Below, in pieces: positions 17,453 to 26,239 of a DNA stretch of 50,394 bases; position 1 is the first letter of the stretch, and every line of letters begins with the position of its first letter. The notes under the pieces are model-generated. The model saw only the letters and a list, made by a program, of their open reading frames with translations. It searched no databases and was not told the origin of the DNA. Both the position numbers and the translations under genes were made by a program. The stretch is from the NCBI GenBank assembly GCA_947457545.1, contig CANGXD010000012.1, positions 1-50,394 on the forward strand. Direction: 5' to 3'. Source of the DNA: Gemmatimonadaceae bacterium (lineage in GTDB: Bacteria; Gemmatimonadota; Gemmatimonadetes; Gemmatimonadales; Gemmatimonadaceae).

Positions 17453-17920
17453 ATGACGACCTGTCTTCGACTCGCCGCAACGGCCGGCGTTCTCTGTTTT
17501 GCCACCGCGTGCGCGCACAGCGGCGCCCGCACCGGCCGCGAGGTACTCAACCCGCCCGGTCTCGCGCCACTCGTGCCGGCGTACTCCGTCGCCATTCGCT
17601 CCGGCGATCAGATCTTCGTGTCGGGGATGACGGGGATGAAGCCAGGCACACAGGATATCGTCGCCGGCGGCGTGGCCGTGCAAACGCGGCAGACGCTCGA
17701 GAACATCCGCACCGCGCTGCAGGCGGGAGGCGCCACCATGGCCGATGTCGACGAGTGTACCGTCTTTCTCAAGGACATCGCCGACTACGCCGCCATGAAT
17801 ACGGTGTACTCGGAGTTCTTTCCCGTGGCGCCACCGGCACGGGCAACGCTCTCGGTGACGGCACTCCCACGGCCGGCGGCACTCGTGGAGATCAAGTGCA
17901 GCGCCCGCTTACGGCGGTAA
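17453..17920 (+). CDS. Exported RidA/YjgF-family protein
   Basis: The start at ATG 17453 gives 155 residues. A hydrophobic N-terminus (RLAATAGVLCFATAC) looks like a signal peptide with an imperfect lipobox ending at Cys20. The RidA domain follows: YSVAIRSGDQIFVSGMTGMKPG, then QTRQTLENIRTALQAGGATM, DVDECTVFLKDIADY and PPARATLSVTALPRPAALVEIKCSA, including the conserved arginine after PPA. Cytosolic RidA deaminates reactive enamine/imine intermediates; exported versions are less understood. It converges with the asparaginase gene, ending 13 nt from that gene's stop. The open frame runs far upstream to 17021, but that part lies over the FG-GAP gene and is not real. Confidence 0.9.
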   Translation: MTTCLRLAATAGVLCFATACAHSGARTGREVLNPPGLAPLVPAYSVAIRSGDQIFVSGMTGMKPGTQDIVAGGVAVQTRQTLENIRTALQAGGATMADVDECTVFLKDIADYAAMNTVYSEFFPVAPPARATLSVTALPRPAALVEIKCSARLRR

Positions 17921-17933
17921 ACGCAACGACGCG

Positions 17934-19148
17934 TCAGTACTCGTTGAAGATCCGCTGAATCTCTCGCGGATCGTTCGTCTTGGTGAGCGCGACCATGAGC
18001 AAGATGCGCGCTTTGGTGGCCGTGAGATGCAGCGCCACCACGCCGGGCGGCACGGGCGCAACGACCGGACGCGCGACGGAATCACGGCGAGCCGTGGTAT
18101 CAACGCGCGCCGGCGGCGGCCCATCACCGCCACCGCCACCGCCGCCACCGTTCACGTTCTCTCCCGACGTGAACGACGTGACGACCACCACCCCCGTCTG
18201 ACGCAGCGCACGATACGTCGCGTTCTCGGCGGCGGTCATGCCCGTAGTGGCCACCACAACTCCCTTGGGGTTCGTGGTGAACGTCTGCCCCGTGCCACCG
18301 GGATACGACATCGTCAGTTCGACTTTGGGGAGCGTATCCACGCGATCGAGGTCGAACTCACTGCGTTCACCAAAGCGGCGTACGGGCGCGAAGAAAAACT
18401 CGGGCCCCTGCGACGCCACTACACCCAGCATCCCCATGTCGCCCGTATCGAAGCCGCCGGTGCGCTGATACAACTTGCGCGACTCGCGCGCCGACAGAAT
18501 GCGGTCGTCCATCACCACCATCACGCCCTTCTGCACGGCCTTGGGCGAGGCGGCGGTGCGCACGGCACTCAGCAAGTTGATGGGCCCATCGGGGCTGATC
18601 CCCGTCGCGGGCCGCTGTGCACCCACGACCACCACCGGCTTGTTGGAGCGCACGGTGAGGTAGAGAAAAAACGCCGTCTCTTCCAACCGGTCGGTGCCAT
18701 GCGTGACCACCACGCCGGCCAAGTCACCGCGCTGCAGCGCCACATTGATGCGCTTGGCCAGCTTCACCCACATCTCCGGCGTGACGAGTGTACTCGCCAC
18801 GTTGGAGAACTGTTCGGTTTCGATGCGTGCGTAGCGTGCGAGTTCCGGCACCGACGCCGTGATCTGCTCGGCGGTGAGTGTGCCGGCACGATACCCCCCC
18901 AACGTACCCGGCGCGTCCTGCACACCGGCAATGGTGCCGCCGGTGGCAATGACGAGCACCTTGGGCGCGTTCGGATTAGGGACGACCGCTGCAGCACGCG
19001 CGGTGACGCCCGCAGCGGGCGCGCTGGCGACAGGCGTGGGCGCCGCAGGACTCGGCGACACCACAGGCGTGGCGCTCGGCCGTACACACGCCCCGACCAC
19101 GAGAGCGACCAGTGCGACAGTCGGGCGGACAACACGTTTCATGCGCAT
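17934..19148 (-). CDS. L-asparaginase lipoprotein (type II-like)
   Basis: The product (404 residues from ATG 19148) has a signal peptide with lipobox VGAC, an Ala/Pro/Val linker, then an asparaginase domain. The first catalytic Thr is in LVIATGGTIAG and the Thr-Asp pair in VVVTHGTDRLEETAFFL; VVVGAQRPATG and DGPINLLSAV are also typical. It converts asparagine to aspartate and ammonia outside the inner membrane. A GAGGAG Shine-Dalgarno (19158-19163) sits 9 nt before ATG 19148 and overlaps the kinase stop, fixing the start and indicating an operon with the upstream kinase. An unusual glycine-rich and Pro/Arg/Val insert of about 40 residues interrupts the C-terminal domain after TSFTSGENVN. Confidence 0.94.
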   Translation of the reverse strand: MRMKRVVRPTVALVALVVGACVRPSATPVVSPSPAAPTPVASAPAAGVTARAAAVVPNPNAPKVLVIATGGTIAGVQDAPGTLGGYRAGTLTAEQITASVPELARYARIETEQFSNVASTLVTPEMWVKLAKRINVALQRGDLAGVVVTHGTDRLEETAFFLYLTVRSNKPVVVVGAQRPATGISPDGPINLLSAVRTAASPKAVQKGVMVVMDDRILSARESRKLYQRTGGFDTGDMGMLGVVASQGPEFFFAPVRRFGERSEFDLDRVDTLPKVELTMSYPGGTGQTFTTNPKGVVVATTGMTAAENATYRALRQTGVVVVTSFTSGENVNGGGGGGGGDGPPPARVDTTARRDSVARPVVAPVPPGVVALHLTATKARILLMVALTKTNDPREIQRIFNEY

Positions 19149-19161
19149 CACCACGAACTCC

Positions 19162-22086
19162 TCAATTTCGCTTGGCCTGCAAGCGCGCAATGCGCTCCTT
19201 GGCCGACTTCACTGCCGGCTGCAACGACGCGTCGGCGTTCTTCCAGAGCGCCACGAAATCGCTGTAGCGCTGCAGTGCTTCTTTCGTATGGCCGGCGTCT
19301 TCGTGCAACTCACCCAACCGGCGATAGGCTTGCGCCAACAACCGCGCGTGTGCCGCGTTGGAGAGCAGCACGGAACTCGACGACAGATACTTCTCGTACC
19401 AGAAGATCGCCGAGTCGCGCTTGCCCATGGCATCGTAGGCGCGGGCGTAGTTTGGCCAAGCGCAGGGTACACAGGTGGTCGAGTCGCCGGCGCGAAAGGC
19501 GGCCAGCGCGCCGGCGCCGTTCTTTTCGGCCAGCAACACTTCACCGCGGGCCGTGGCAATGCTCCACCCCTGCACGCGCGACAGTTCGGGAGGAATGCTC
19601 GTGGCCCATTCGCCGAGTACGCGCTTGGCGTCGGCCACGCGCCCAGTGGCCGCCAGCGTGGTGACGAGCGCACTGTACGGACGGTCGAGAGGAAGCAGCG
19701 CGCTCAGGCGCCCGTCGCGTAGTACGGGCTCGAGCCGCGCGGCACCGTTCGCATCGCCGCCGAACTCCGTGCGAATGAGCGTTTCGTTCACTTCAGACAG
19801 CAGCAGTGATGCGGTATCGGTGTTTTTGCGCAGAATGCCGCGACGAAGTTCTTCGATGGCGCGCGCTGAGTCGAGCTGTCCGGCGGCGACGAGCGCGTTT
19901 CGCAGCGAGAGCGATGCCTGCAGGCGCGCGGCCGAGGACTGGGCGGCGGCCAACCGTGCCGAAGCCACGGCACGGGTACTGTCCACATCGCGCGTGGCGA
20001 AGGTCAGCTCATGGCGCATGCGACGCACGATCGCGTTTGATGCCCCGGCCAGCGAATCGTAGCGCGCAAGGTCGCGGCGGGCATCCTCCACGCGACCCAA
20101 TTCCAGCAGCGACAGCAAATAGTTTCTGTCGCTAACGTTCGGCGCACGATAGGTCGTATCGCGGGCACCGTTGTAGTACCGCGTGGAGAGATCCTGACGT
20201 CGCATGCCGGAGTAGGCCAGCGCAATCTCGTTCTCGGTGGTTCCGCGGAATTGTCCGGGATCCTGCAGCGCCCCCGCCTCCAACACGCGCACCGCCTCGC
20301 TGTTCTGACCAATCGCGCGCAGGTAGGGGGAAGTCACCAGCGACTTGACCCACTTGGAGCGCAGCCGGTCGCGATGGACATACGCTTGCCGCCTGGCCAC
20401 GAACTGCTCGTGCAGATGAACCCCAGCGTTCTGCAGAGAGGTGCCAAGCTGGTTCCAGCCCGGAGCGAACGCCGTATCCAGGGCAACCGTGGCGCGAGCT
20501 TTCTCGGCCGCCGCCAAGTAGTCGCCACGATCCATCAGTTCGATCCCCTCGGTCCACAGCCGCGCCGCCTCGGGCGTGGTGCCGATCAGCTTGCCCGAGG
20601 CCTTGGGGCGCGCCAGTCGCGAAAACGCCGACACCAGCCCCACGCGATTCTTCTCAGCCAGTGCCTTGATCGCCTCGGGAACCCCCGCCACGTTTTCCGC
20701 CGTCACCTCGGCGCGAAAGAGGGCGCTGTCGTTGGCAGTGGCCCGCGCTTCGCTACTCAGCAGAAAGCCGCTTCCCAACCGCGCCACACTGGCCGACACC
20801 GTGCTGTGCAGCCCCAGATCACGGGCCATGGCAATAAGCGTGTCCTTGCTGACGGTGCCCGGCTCAAGCCCAAGTTCAACCGCCATCGACACCGCGCGCT
20901 CTTCGCCCAGCGGCAAGATGCGCTTGTCACTCTGGGCCGCGTTGAGCAACGCGCTGGCCAGGCTGCGCGCCAACACACTATCGGCCGGATCGTGCACCGT
21001 GGGCATGAACAGCGCAGACAGCCGCGAGGAGTCGGCCAGGTTGAGCCCAAGTCGCGCCGTCGCTTCGCCGCGCTCTAGGCGATACTGATTGCCGAAGTAG
21101 CCGGCGGCGCCCACCAGCAGGACAGCACCAAGCAGCACCGCCGTACGCTTCGCCCGCGCCGCGGAGGGCGGCTTGACCGCACTGCCAGCGCCAGTGCCCG
21201 GCCTCGGCGTCCCCGACGGCGTCCGCGCCCCCGAGATGTCACCACTCAGCGCATCGAGCGCCTGCAACACATCGCCCGCCGACCGCGGCCGCGCCGCCGG
21301 ACTCTTTTCGAGACACTGCATCACCAGCTGCTCGAGCGAGGCCGGCAACCCCCCGCGCAACGTGGCCAACGGCGCCGGCGCCTTGGCAATGTGCGCTGCC
21401 ATGATCTCGCTGGCTGTCGTGGCCTCGAACGGCCCGCGCCCCGTGAGCATCTCGTACATCACCAGCCCGGCCGCATACAAGTCGAGCCGCCCGTCGCTGT
21501 TCGATTCCCCCGCAATCTGCTCCGGCGCCATATAGGCTGGCGTCCCGATCGCCATCCCCAGCCCCGTCATCCCCGCCGCCACGGTCCCCGTGGACGCTGA
21601 CACGGCCTTCGCCACACCAAAGTCGAGCACCACCGCGTGGCGCCCGCTCAGCATGATGTTCTCCGGCTTGATGTCGCGGTGCACCACGTTGTGCTCGTGC
21701 GCGTACTCCAGCGCTTCGAGCAAGTCACGCCACGCGCGCACCGCCTCCTCGAGAGGCAATTGCGGCGTACGCGCCAGCTTGGTGCGGAGCGACGCCCCCT
21801 CCACGAACGGCATGACGTACCAGAGCAGACCGTCGCTGGCCCCGGCGGTGAGCAGCGGCACGATGGCCGGATGCTGCAACTGCGCCGCCAGCTGGATTTC
21901 GCGGCGGAAACGGTCCGCGTTCACCCCTGCGGCCGTATCGGGTGGCAGCACCTTGATGACCACGCGCCGGCCAAGCGCCGTTTCCTCAGCAAGGAAGACG
22001 CGACTCATCCCACCCCCGCCGAGCTCGCGCTCGAGACGATAGGCGGTACCAAGAACGGCGGCGAGCGCGGTGGAAAGATCAGTCAC
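19162..22086 (-). CDS. Membrane Ser/Thr kinase with long TPR-like C-terminus
   Basis: From GTG 22086 the protein is 974 residues. The kinase domain (~15-280) shows ELGGGGMSRVFLAEETALGR, the lysine in VVIKVL, VVHRDIKPENIML, DFGVAKAVSAS and GTPAYMAPEQ. A TM helix (TAVLLGAVLLVGAAGYFG) is followed by about 600 residues of extracytoplasmic helical repeats, TPR-like with many Ala/Arg/Leu pairs. Unlike the 10-15 kb pair it has no obvious TolB signature, but a segment near LALIAMARDLGL-type text (DTLIAMARDLGLHSTVSAS) may be a diverged version. The stop lies 13 nt before the asparaginase ATG, so the two are probably cotranscribed. The frame extends to 22143, but homology starts at 22086. Confidence 0.94.
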   Translation of the reverse strand: MTDLSTALAAVLGTAYRLERELGGGGMSRVFLAEETALGRRVVIKVLPPDTAAGVNADRFRREIQLAAQLQHPAIVPLLTAGASDGLLWYVMPFVEGASLRTKLARTPQLPLEEAVRAWRDLLEALEYAHEHNVVHRDIKPENIMLSGRHAVVLDFGVAKAVSASTGTVAAGMTGLGMAIGTPAYMAPEQIAGESNSDGRLDLYAAGLVMYEMLTGRGPFEATTASEIMAAHIAKAPAPLATLRGGLPASLEQLVMQCLEKSPAARPRSAGDVLQALDALSGDISGARTPSGTPRPGTGAGSAVKPPSAARAKRTAVLLGAVLLVGAAGYFGNQYRLERGEATARLGLNLADSSRLSALFMPTVHDPADSVLARSLASALLNAAQSDKRILPLGEERAVSMAVELGLEPGTVSKDTLIAMARDLGLHSTVSASVARLGSGFLLSSEARATANDSALFRAEVTAENVAGVPEAIKALAEKNRVGLVSAFSRLARPKASGKLIGTTPEAARLWTEGIELMDRGDYLAAAEKARATVALDTAFAPGWNQLGTSLQNAGVHLHEQFVARRQAYVHRDRLRSKWVKSLVTSPYLRAIGQNSEAVRVLEAGALQDPGQFRGTTENEIALAYSGMRRQDLSTRYYNGARDTTYRAPNVSDRNYLLSLLELGRVEDARRDLARYDSLAGASNAIVRRMRHELTFATRDVDSTRAVASARLAAAQSSAARLQASLSLRNALVAAGQLDSARAIEELRRGILRKNTDTASLLLSEVNETLIRTEFGGDANGAARLEPVLRDGRLSALLPLDRPYSALVTTLAATGRVADAKRVLGEWATSIPPELSRVQGWSIATARGEVLLAEKNGAGALAAFRAGDSTTCVPCAWPNYARAYDAMGKRDSAIFWYEKYLSSSSVLLSNAAHARLLAQAYRRLGELHEDAGHTKEALQRYSDFVALWKNADASLQPAVKSAKERIARLQAKRN

Positions 22087-22204
22087 AATGGCAAGTTGAA
22101 GGAGGCTGAGCGAAAAGGTACGCCACGACCCGCTCTCGTGCATCCACCACGTCCTTCATGGTCGCGAGTTGCGTACACCGAGCCGCACCCCGACCTTTGC
22201 TGCC

Positions 22205-23734
22205 ATGACACTCGGCGACCGGCCAGCCCTCCCCACGCGGTTCCGCTTCGCCTCCGGCGACGGCGACCGCACCAGCGGCCGCGACGAGCTGGCCGTCACG
22301 CTACAGGCGCGGCTGCACGTGGTGACCATCGTGTTGCTCGCGATCGGACTGTTGTTGTCCATCATTGCCTTCTGGCGAATACCCGAGGTAACGGGGTCGA
22401 CCCGCACGGTCCTCAAGGCGGTCCAGGTCGTCATGGGCGGCATCTTTCCTCCGGTCGCCCTGCTCGCGTGGTGGTTGCGCCCGAGGACACCACGATCCAT
22501 CGCGGCGCTGCGCCTAGTGGAAAGCGGCGTGTTTGTCTCGTTCAACCTGCTGTTTGCTTCGCTGATGATCGCCGATTTTCCGTCCATCGTGCCGATCATC
22601 GAGACCGCGCCGTTCGATCTGGGATTCGGTGCCGCAATCATCCCATGCTTCTTCATTGTCTCGTACGGGCTCCTCATCCCGAACCGTTGGCAGCGCGCAG
22701 CCGTGATGATTGGGCTCATCCTCGCTCTCGTGGTCGTCACGAATCTGTGGAACTTCTCCCACTATGCCGTGGCCACCAACGTCATGGCCACGTTCCTCGG
22801 CTCGCAGTGGACGTTCCTGCTCGCCTTCACCACCATGGCCCTGTTCGGCGCGAACCGCATTGACCGCGCCGCCGCCGTCGCCCGCGATGCGCTGCGCTTG
22901 GGCCAGTACGTGCTGGTAGAACGGCTCGGTGCCGGCGGCATGGGCGAAGTGCACCGCGCCGAGCATCGACTGCTGCGTCGGCCGTGCGCCATCAAGCTCA
23001 TTCGGCCCGAACACGCCGGCAACGCGGACGTGCTACGGCGTTTCGAACGCGAAGTGCAAACCACCGCCACGCTCACGCACCCCAACACCATCGCCATTTT
23101 CGACTACGGCATTACCGATGACGGCACGTTCTACTACGTCATGGAGTACCTGCCCGGCGATACCCTCGAGCAGCTCGTGTCGCGCGATGGGCCCATGGAC
23201 GCTCAGCGGGCCACGCACGTGCTCATCCAGATTGCCGGTGCGCTGCACGAAGCACACAACGCCGGCCTCACCCATCGCGACATCAAACCCGGCAACGTGA
23301 TGCTCGGCGAGCGCGGCGGCGTGGCCGACGTGGCCAAGCTGCTGGACTTTGGGCTGGTCACCGCTCAGAACGCCACTGGTGAAGATGGTGGCGACGTCAC
23401 GGGCAGCATCACACAAGTCGGGATGGTGTTGGGCACGCCCGCGTACATGTCTCCAGAGCAGTGCGCGGGCGACGAGCAGCCTGGCGCCGCCAGTGATCTG
23501 TACAGCCTCGGGGCGCTTGGCTACTTCCTGGTCACCGGCCAGTCGCCGTTCGAGGGGCGCGCACCGTTGCAAATGATGTTGGCGCACATGAACGACGCGC
23601 CGCCGTCGGCGCGCGCACTGCGGCCGGAGCTGCCGGCTGATTTCGACGCTATCCTGCAGCAGTGTCTCGCCAAACGGCCCGAGGATCGCTTTGCCTCGGC
23701 ACGAGCATTGGAGCAGGCCCTCCGCAGCGTATGA
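22205..23734 (+). CDS. Ser/Thr kinase with N-terminal six-helix membrane domain
   Basis: From ATG 22205 the protein has 509 residues. The N-terminal ~205 residues contain six hydrophobic helices (for example HVVTIVLLAIGLLLSIIAFW and AAVMIGLILALVVVTNLWNF). A C-terminal kinase domain follows: YVLVERLGAGGMGEVHRAEH, the lysine in CAIKLI, LTHRDIKPGNVML, LDFGLVTAQN and GTPAYMSPEQCAG. Topology is reversed relative to the other kinases here, with the membrane sensor first. The six-helix module resembles no named sensor that I recognise. The gene is divergent from the asparaginase-operon kinase with a 118-nt shared upstream region, and its stop overlaps the next start (ATGA). Confidence 0.94.
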   Translation: MTLGDRPALPTRFRFASGDGDRTSGRDELAVTLQARLHVVTIVLLAIGLLLSIIAFWRIPEVTGSTRTVLKAVQVVMGGIFPPVALLAWWLRPRTPRSIAALRLVESGVFVSFNLLFASLMIADFPSIVPIIETAPFDLGFGAAIIPCFFIVSYGLLIPNRWQRAAVMIGLILALVVVTNLWNFSHYAVATNVMATFLGSQWTFLLAFTTMALFGANRIDRAAAVARDALRLGQYVLVERLGAGGMGEVHRAEHRLLRRPCAIKLIRPEHAGNADVLRRFEREVQTTATLTHPNTIAIFDYGITDDGTFYYVMEYLPGDTLEQLVSRDGPMDAQRATHVLIQIAGALHEAHNAGLTHRDIKPGNVMLGERGGVADVAKLLDFGLVTAQNATGEDGGDVTGSITQVGMVLGTPAYMSPEQCAGDEQPGAASDLYSLGALGYFLVTGQSPFEGRAPLQMMLAHMNDAPPSARALRPELPADFDAILQQCLAKRPEDRFASARALEQALRSV

Positions 23735-24960
23735 CCATTCGTCGCCTGGGGGCTATCGCGTACGCGGCACTGGCTATGGCCTGCACCACCCCCGAGCCCG
23801 CGGCACCGCCCTTCGTGCCACCCACGCTCACGCTGGTGCCTACGCCGGAGCTGCGAATCACGAGCCCGGTGGGAAGTGATTGCAACCGTCCGTCGTTCTG
23901 GGTGGGCGACACGTTCTACCAAATCGTGTCCAACCAGCACGCGTGGCGAAGCAACGGCGCCCGCGATGCCGCCAGCGCGCTGGACTTTACGCTGGCACGC
24001 TTCGCCGACGACCATCCCACCTTTGCCTGGGACTCGACGCGCCAGTGGTATGTCCACGACATCAACACCAGCGAAGGGCCCACCAACACCCCCATGCGCT
24101 GGATCGAGTCGGTGTATCGCCGCCCGTCCACCGGCGCGTTGTACGGGCTGTATCACACCGAGGAGGGGCCGTACGTACGCTGCGGCGCTCCGTTTGAACG
24201 GCCGTATCTGTCGGTGCCGCACATTGGCCTCGCCAAGTCCACCGATGACGGTCGCAGCTGGCAAAATCTCGGGCTCATCCTGAGCGATGGCAGTTTCCCC
24301 ATTCATTGCGATCTGCCAATTCGCTTCTTTGCCGGCGGGGTCGGTGACCCGAGTATGGCCGTGGGCCCCGATAGCGTCTACGCCTACATCGCCTTTACCG
24401 ACTACTCCGGCGCCAATCCCGCCACACAAGGCATTCAGCTCGCGCGCATTGCCTTGCAGGACCTTGATGCGCCGCTGCACCCCGATGGGCGCAGCAAGGC
24501 ACTGCGCTGGCATGATGGCGACTGGCGTGGCCCCGGGTTGCAGGGCACCAGTTCGCCGCGCGTGGGGCAGTCGTGGACACCAACCCCCATTGGGCAGGCA
24601 ACGCCCATTCTGCCCCCGGCACGCTCATGGCAACAGGCCGATGGTGGCGGCTTCTGGGGGCCGTCGCTCTCGTGGAACACGAAGATCAACGCCTTTGTCT
24701 TGCTCCTCAACAACGTGTCAGGCGCTCGTGTGTTCGACGCAGAAGGCAACTACATCACGTACCTTCCGACGATCGACACACCCGCGCCCGTCCCGCGCGT
24801 ACCGCTCCGCCTGCAAGATTTGCCCAACGCACCGGCATCGAGTTGGTACGTGCAGGCCCTTGGCGATGCAGACATGAAGGGGACCAGCGCGCTCACGGGA
24901 CAGGATGCACGACTGTTTCTGGGCGACCGGTCGAACGTTTTGCTGCGCTTCTCGCGGTAA
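23731..24960 (+). CDS. Exported protein of unknown function, sialidase-like fold possible
   Basis: ATG 23731 overlaps the kinase stop (ATGA), giving 409 residues. The N-terminus (RRLGAIAYAALAMACTTPEP) is a signal peptide, probably of a lipoprotein, although the lipobox is imperfect. The body is rich in aromatic and Asp/Gly turns; GLAKSTDDGRSWQNLG resembles an Asp-box, as in sialidase-type beta-propellers. I see no convincing catalytic set and do not assign a reaction. Tight coupling to a membrane kinase suggests it supplies or senses the extracytoplasmic signal, but that is a guess from position. It ends 11 nt from a convergent DUF4256 gene. Confidence 0.8.
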   Translation: MTIRRLGAIAYAALAMACTTPEPAAPPFVPPTLTLVPTPELRITSPVGSDCNRPSFWVGDTFYQIVSNQHAWRSNGARDAASALDFTLARFADDHPTFAWDSTRQWYVHDINTSEGPTNTPMRWIESVYRRPSTGALYGLYHTEEGPYVRCGAPFERPYLSVPHIGLAKSTDDGRSWQNLGLILSDGSFPIHCDLPIRFFAGGVGDPSMAVGPDSVYAYIAFTDYSGANPATQGIQLARIALQDLDAPLHPDGRSKALRWHDGDWRGPGLQGTSSPRVGQSWTPTPIGQATPILPPARSWQQADGGGFWGPSLSWNTKINAFVLLLNNVSGARVFDAEGNYITYLPTIDTPAPVPRVPLRLQDLPNAPASSWYVQALGDADMKGTSALTGQDARLFLGDRSNVLLRFSR

Positions 24961-24971
24961 GCGCGGAACGG

Positions 24972-25508
24972 TTAGACCCGCACCAGCCCGCGAAAGCCGC
25001 GCACCCCGTAGTACGACTGCACCCCATTGTGATAGATGAACACCCGGTCGTAGCGCCGGTCTCCAAACAGGGCCCCACCCAGGTCGCGTACCGCGGCCGG
25101 TGTCGCCAGCCAGCTCGACGTCTTGAGGTCGAACGGTCCCAGCGCCTGCAGCGCGCGATACTGCGTCTCGTCCAACAACTCCACACCGAGTTGTGCGGCG
25201 ACGTCGATGGCGTTCCCCACAGGCTTGTTCTCCTTGCGCGCGTCGAGTGCCGCGCGGTCGTAGCACAGACTCCGGCGTCCACTGGGACTTTCGGGTGCGC
25301 AATCGCAGAAAATCACGCGTCCGTCGGCGTCTTCACCAATGACGTCGGGCTCACCGCCGGTCGATTCCATTCCGGCGAGGGTCTTCAGCGCCGCCGCATT
25401 TCCCTCGATCCGAGTTAGCACCTGCTGCCACGTAATCCCGACATGCCGGGCAGGATACTTCGCAAAGCGTGCGGCGAGTGTCTCTAGCAACGCATTGGTG
25501 GTAGGCAT
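24972..25508 (-). CDS. DUF4256-family protein
   Basis: This 178-residue soluble protein contains the family features I recall for DUF4256: an early FxKxPxRHxGITW-like block (RFAKYPARHVGITWQQV), MESTGGEPDVIGED, FCDCAPESPSGRRSLCYD, and an aromatic C-terminus (YDRVFIYHNGVQSYYGVRGFRGLVRV). The family has no established biochemical function. There is no signal peptide or TM helix. It lies 31 nt downstream of the ybjQ-like gene on the same strand and may be cotranscribed. The ATG at 25508 is well placed for the family start. Confidence 0.88.
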   Translation of the reverse strand: MPTTNALLETLAARFAKYPARHVGITWQQVLTRIEGNAAALKTLAGMESTGGEPDVIGEDADGRVIFCDCAPESPSGRRSLCYDRAALDARKENKPVGNAIDVAAQLGVELLDETQYRALQALGPFDLKTSSWLATPAAVRDLGGALFGDRRYDRVFIYHNGVQSYYGVRGFRGLVRV

Positions 25509-25539
25509 GATCAGGTCGTCGTAAAGTGAGATTGCGCGC

Positions 25540-25905
25540 TCACGCCGTCCGCGACACGCGTACCGCGGTGCCGTAGCAGAGGACTTCCGTCACGCCACTC
25601 ATGATTTCGTTGGCGTCGAAGCGGATGCCGATGACCGCATTGGCGCCCGCCAGATGCGCCTGATGCAACATGGTATCGAAGGCCTGTTGGCGCGTGCGCT
25701 CGGCCAATTCGGTGAAGAGCGAAATGTTGCCGCCAAGAATGGTCTGAAAACCGGCGCCGATGGTCCCGAGCACGGAGCGGGAACGCACCACCACGCCGCG
25801 GACGACGCCGAGATTGCGATCGACCCGGTAGCCCGGCAGGTCGAAGCCAGTCGTCGTCATCTCGTGGGGGAGCTCGATGGCTTGCGCGGGTACGATGGGG
25901 CTCAT
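25540..25905 (-). CDS. YbjQ/UPF0145-family protein
   Basis: From ATG 25905 the product has 121 residues: TTGFDLPGYRVDRNLGVVRG, VVVRSRSVLGTIGAGFQTILGG, TRQQAFDTMLHQAHLAGANAVIGIRFDANEI, then EVLCYGTAVRV. This is the YbjQ (putative heavy-metal-binding) family, whose members form pentamers of unclear role. The frame is open to 26025, but the residues before Met25905 are unrelated to the family. A second possible start, MTTTGFDLPGY, lies 15 codons in. The gene precedes the DUF4256 gene on the same strand. Confidence 0.9.
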   Translation of the reverse strand: MSPIVPAQAIELPHEMTTTGFDLPGYRVDRNLGVVRGVVVRSRSVLGTIGAGFQTILGGNISLFTELAERTRQQAFDTMLHQAHLAGANAVIGIRFDANEIMSGVTEVLCYGTAVRVSRTA

Positions 25906-26239
25906 GGTAGGACGGGCCAGAGAGTGAACACGATGAACGGCTTGCAGCGCGCGGCGGGATCCTCGTGCGACTGCATCGTCGGAGCGAAACGGATGCAACC
26001 AACCGGCCCTCCGTGACGTGTGCATAATGCTACTCTCTCGCCGTTGGCCGTACAGCCCGCAACGGCCGTATACGCGTCGATCACGTCCCCGTAGCGGCGT
26101 AGATCGTCACTCGTCGGGAACCGTCTCAGCGCTGGAGTACTTCCGTACGTAGTTCAGCGGCCATGGTCTTTCCGGACACGGCGGAGCCCCATCGTACGAT
26201 GTCGCTCCGCCGCCTTTTTTTCGCAACTCGTCTTCCCTG
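25906..26239. other. 334-nt gene-free stretch holding a possible structured RNA
   Basis: I find no convincing protein gene here. It contains a CATAAT hexamer (26023-26028), a hairpin GCCGTTG/CAACGGC (26040-26046 with 26060-26066) and a strong terminator hairpin (26180-26221) on the plus strand. No plus-strand gene ends within the preceding 1.2 kb. The stretch could encode a small RNA of about 190 nt or the leader of the beta-barrel gene starting at 26240. It matches no RNA family that I recognise. Confidence 0.35.
26180..26221 (+). terminator. Intrinsic terminator without an obvious upstream gene
   Basis: GGCGGAGC (26180-26187) and GCTCCGCC (26204-26211) form a perfect 8-bp GC-rich stem with a 16-nt loop, followed by GCC and a run of seven T. 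This is a textbook rho-independent terminator for plus-strand transcription. It lies only 19 nt before the ATG of the beta-barrel gene, so it may act as an attenuator or end a small RNA. Confidence 0.75.
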
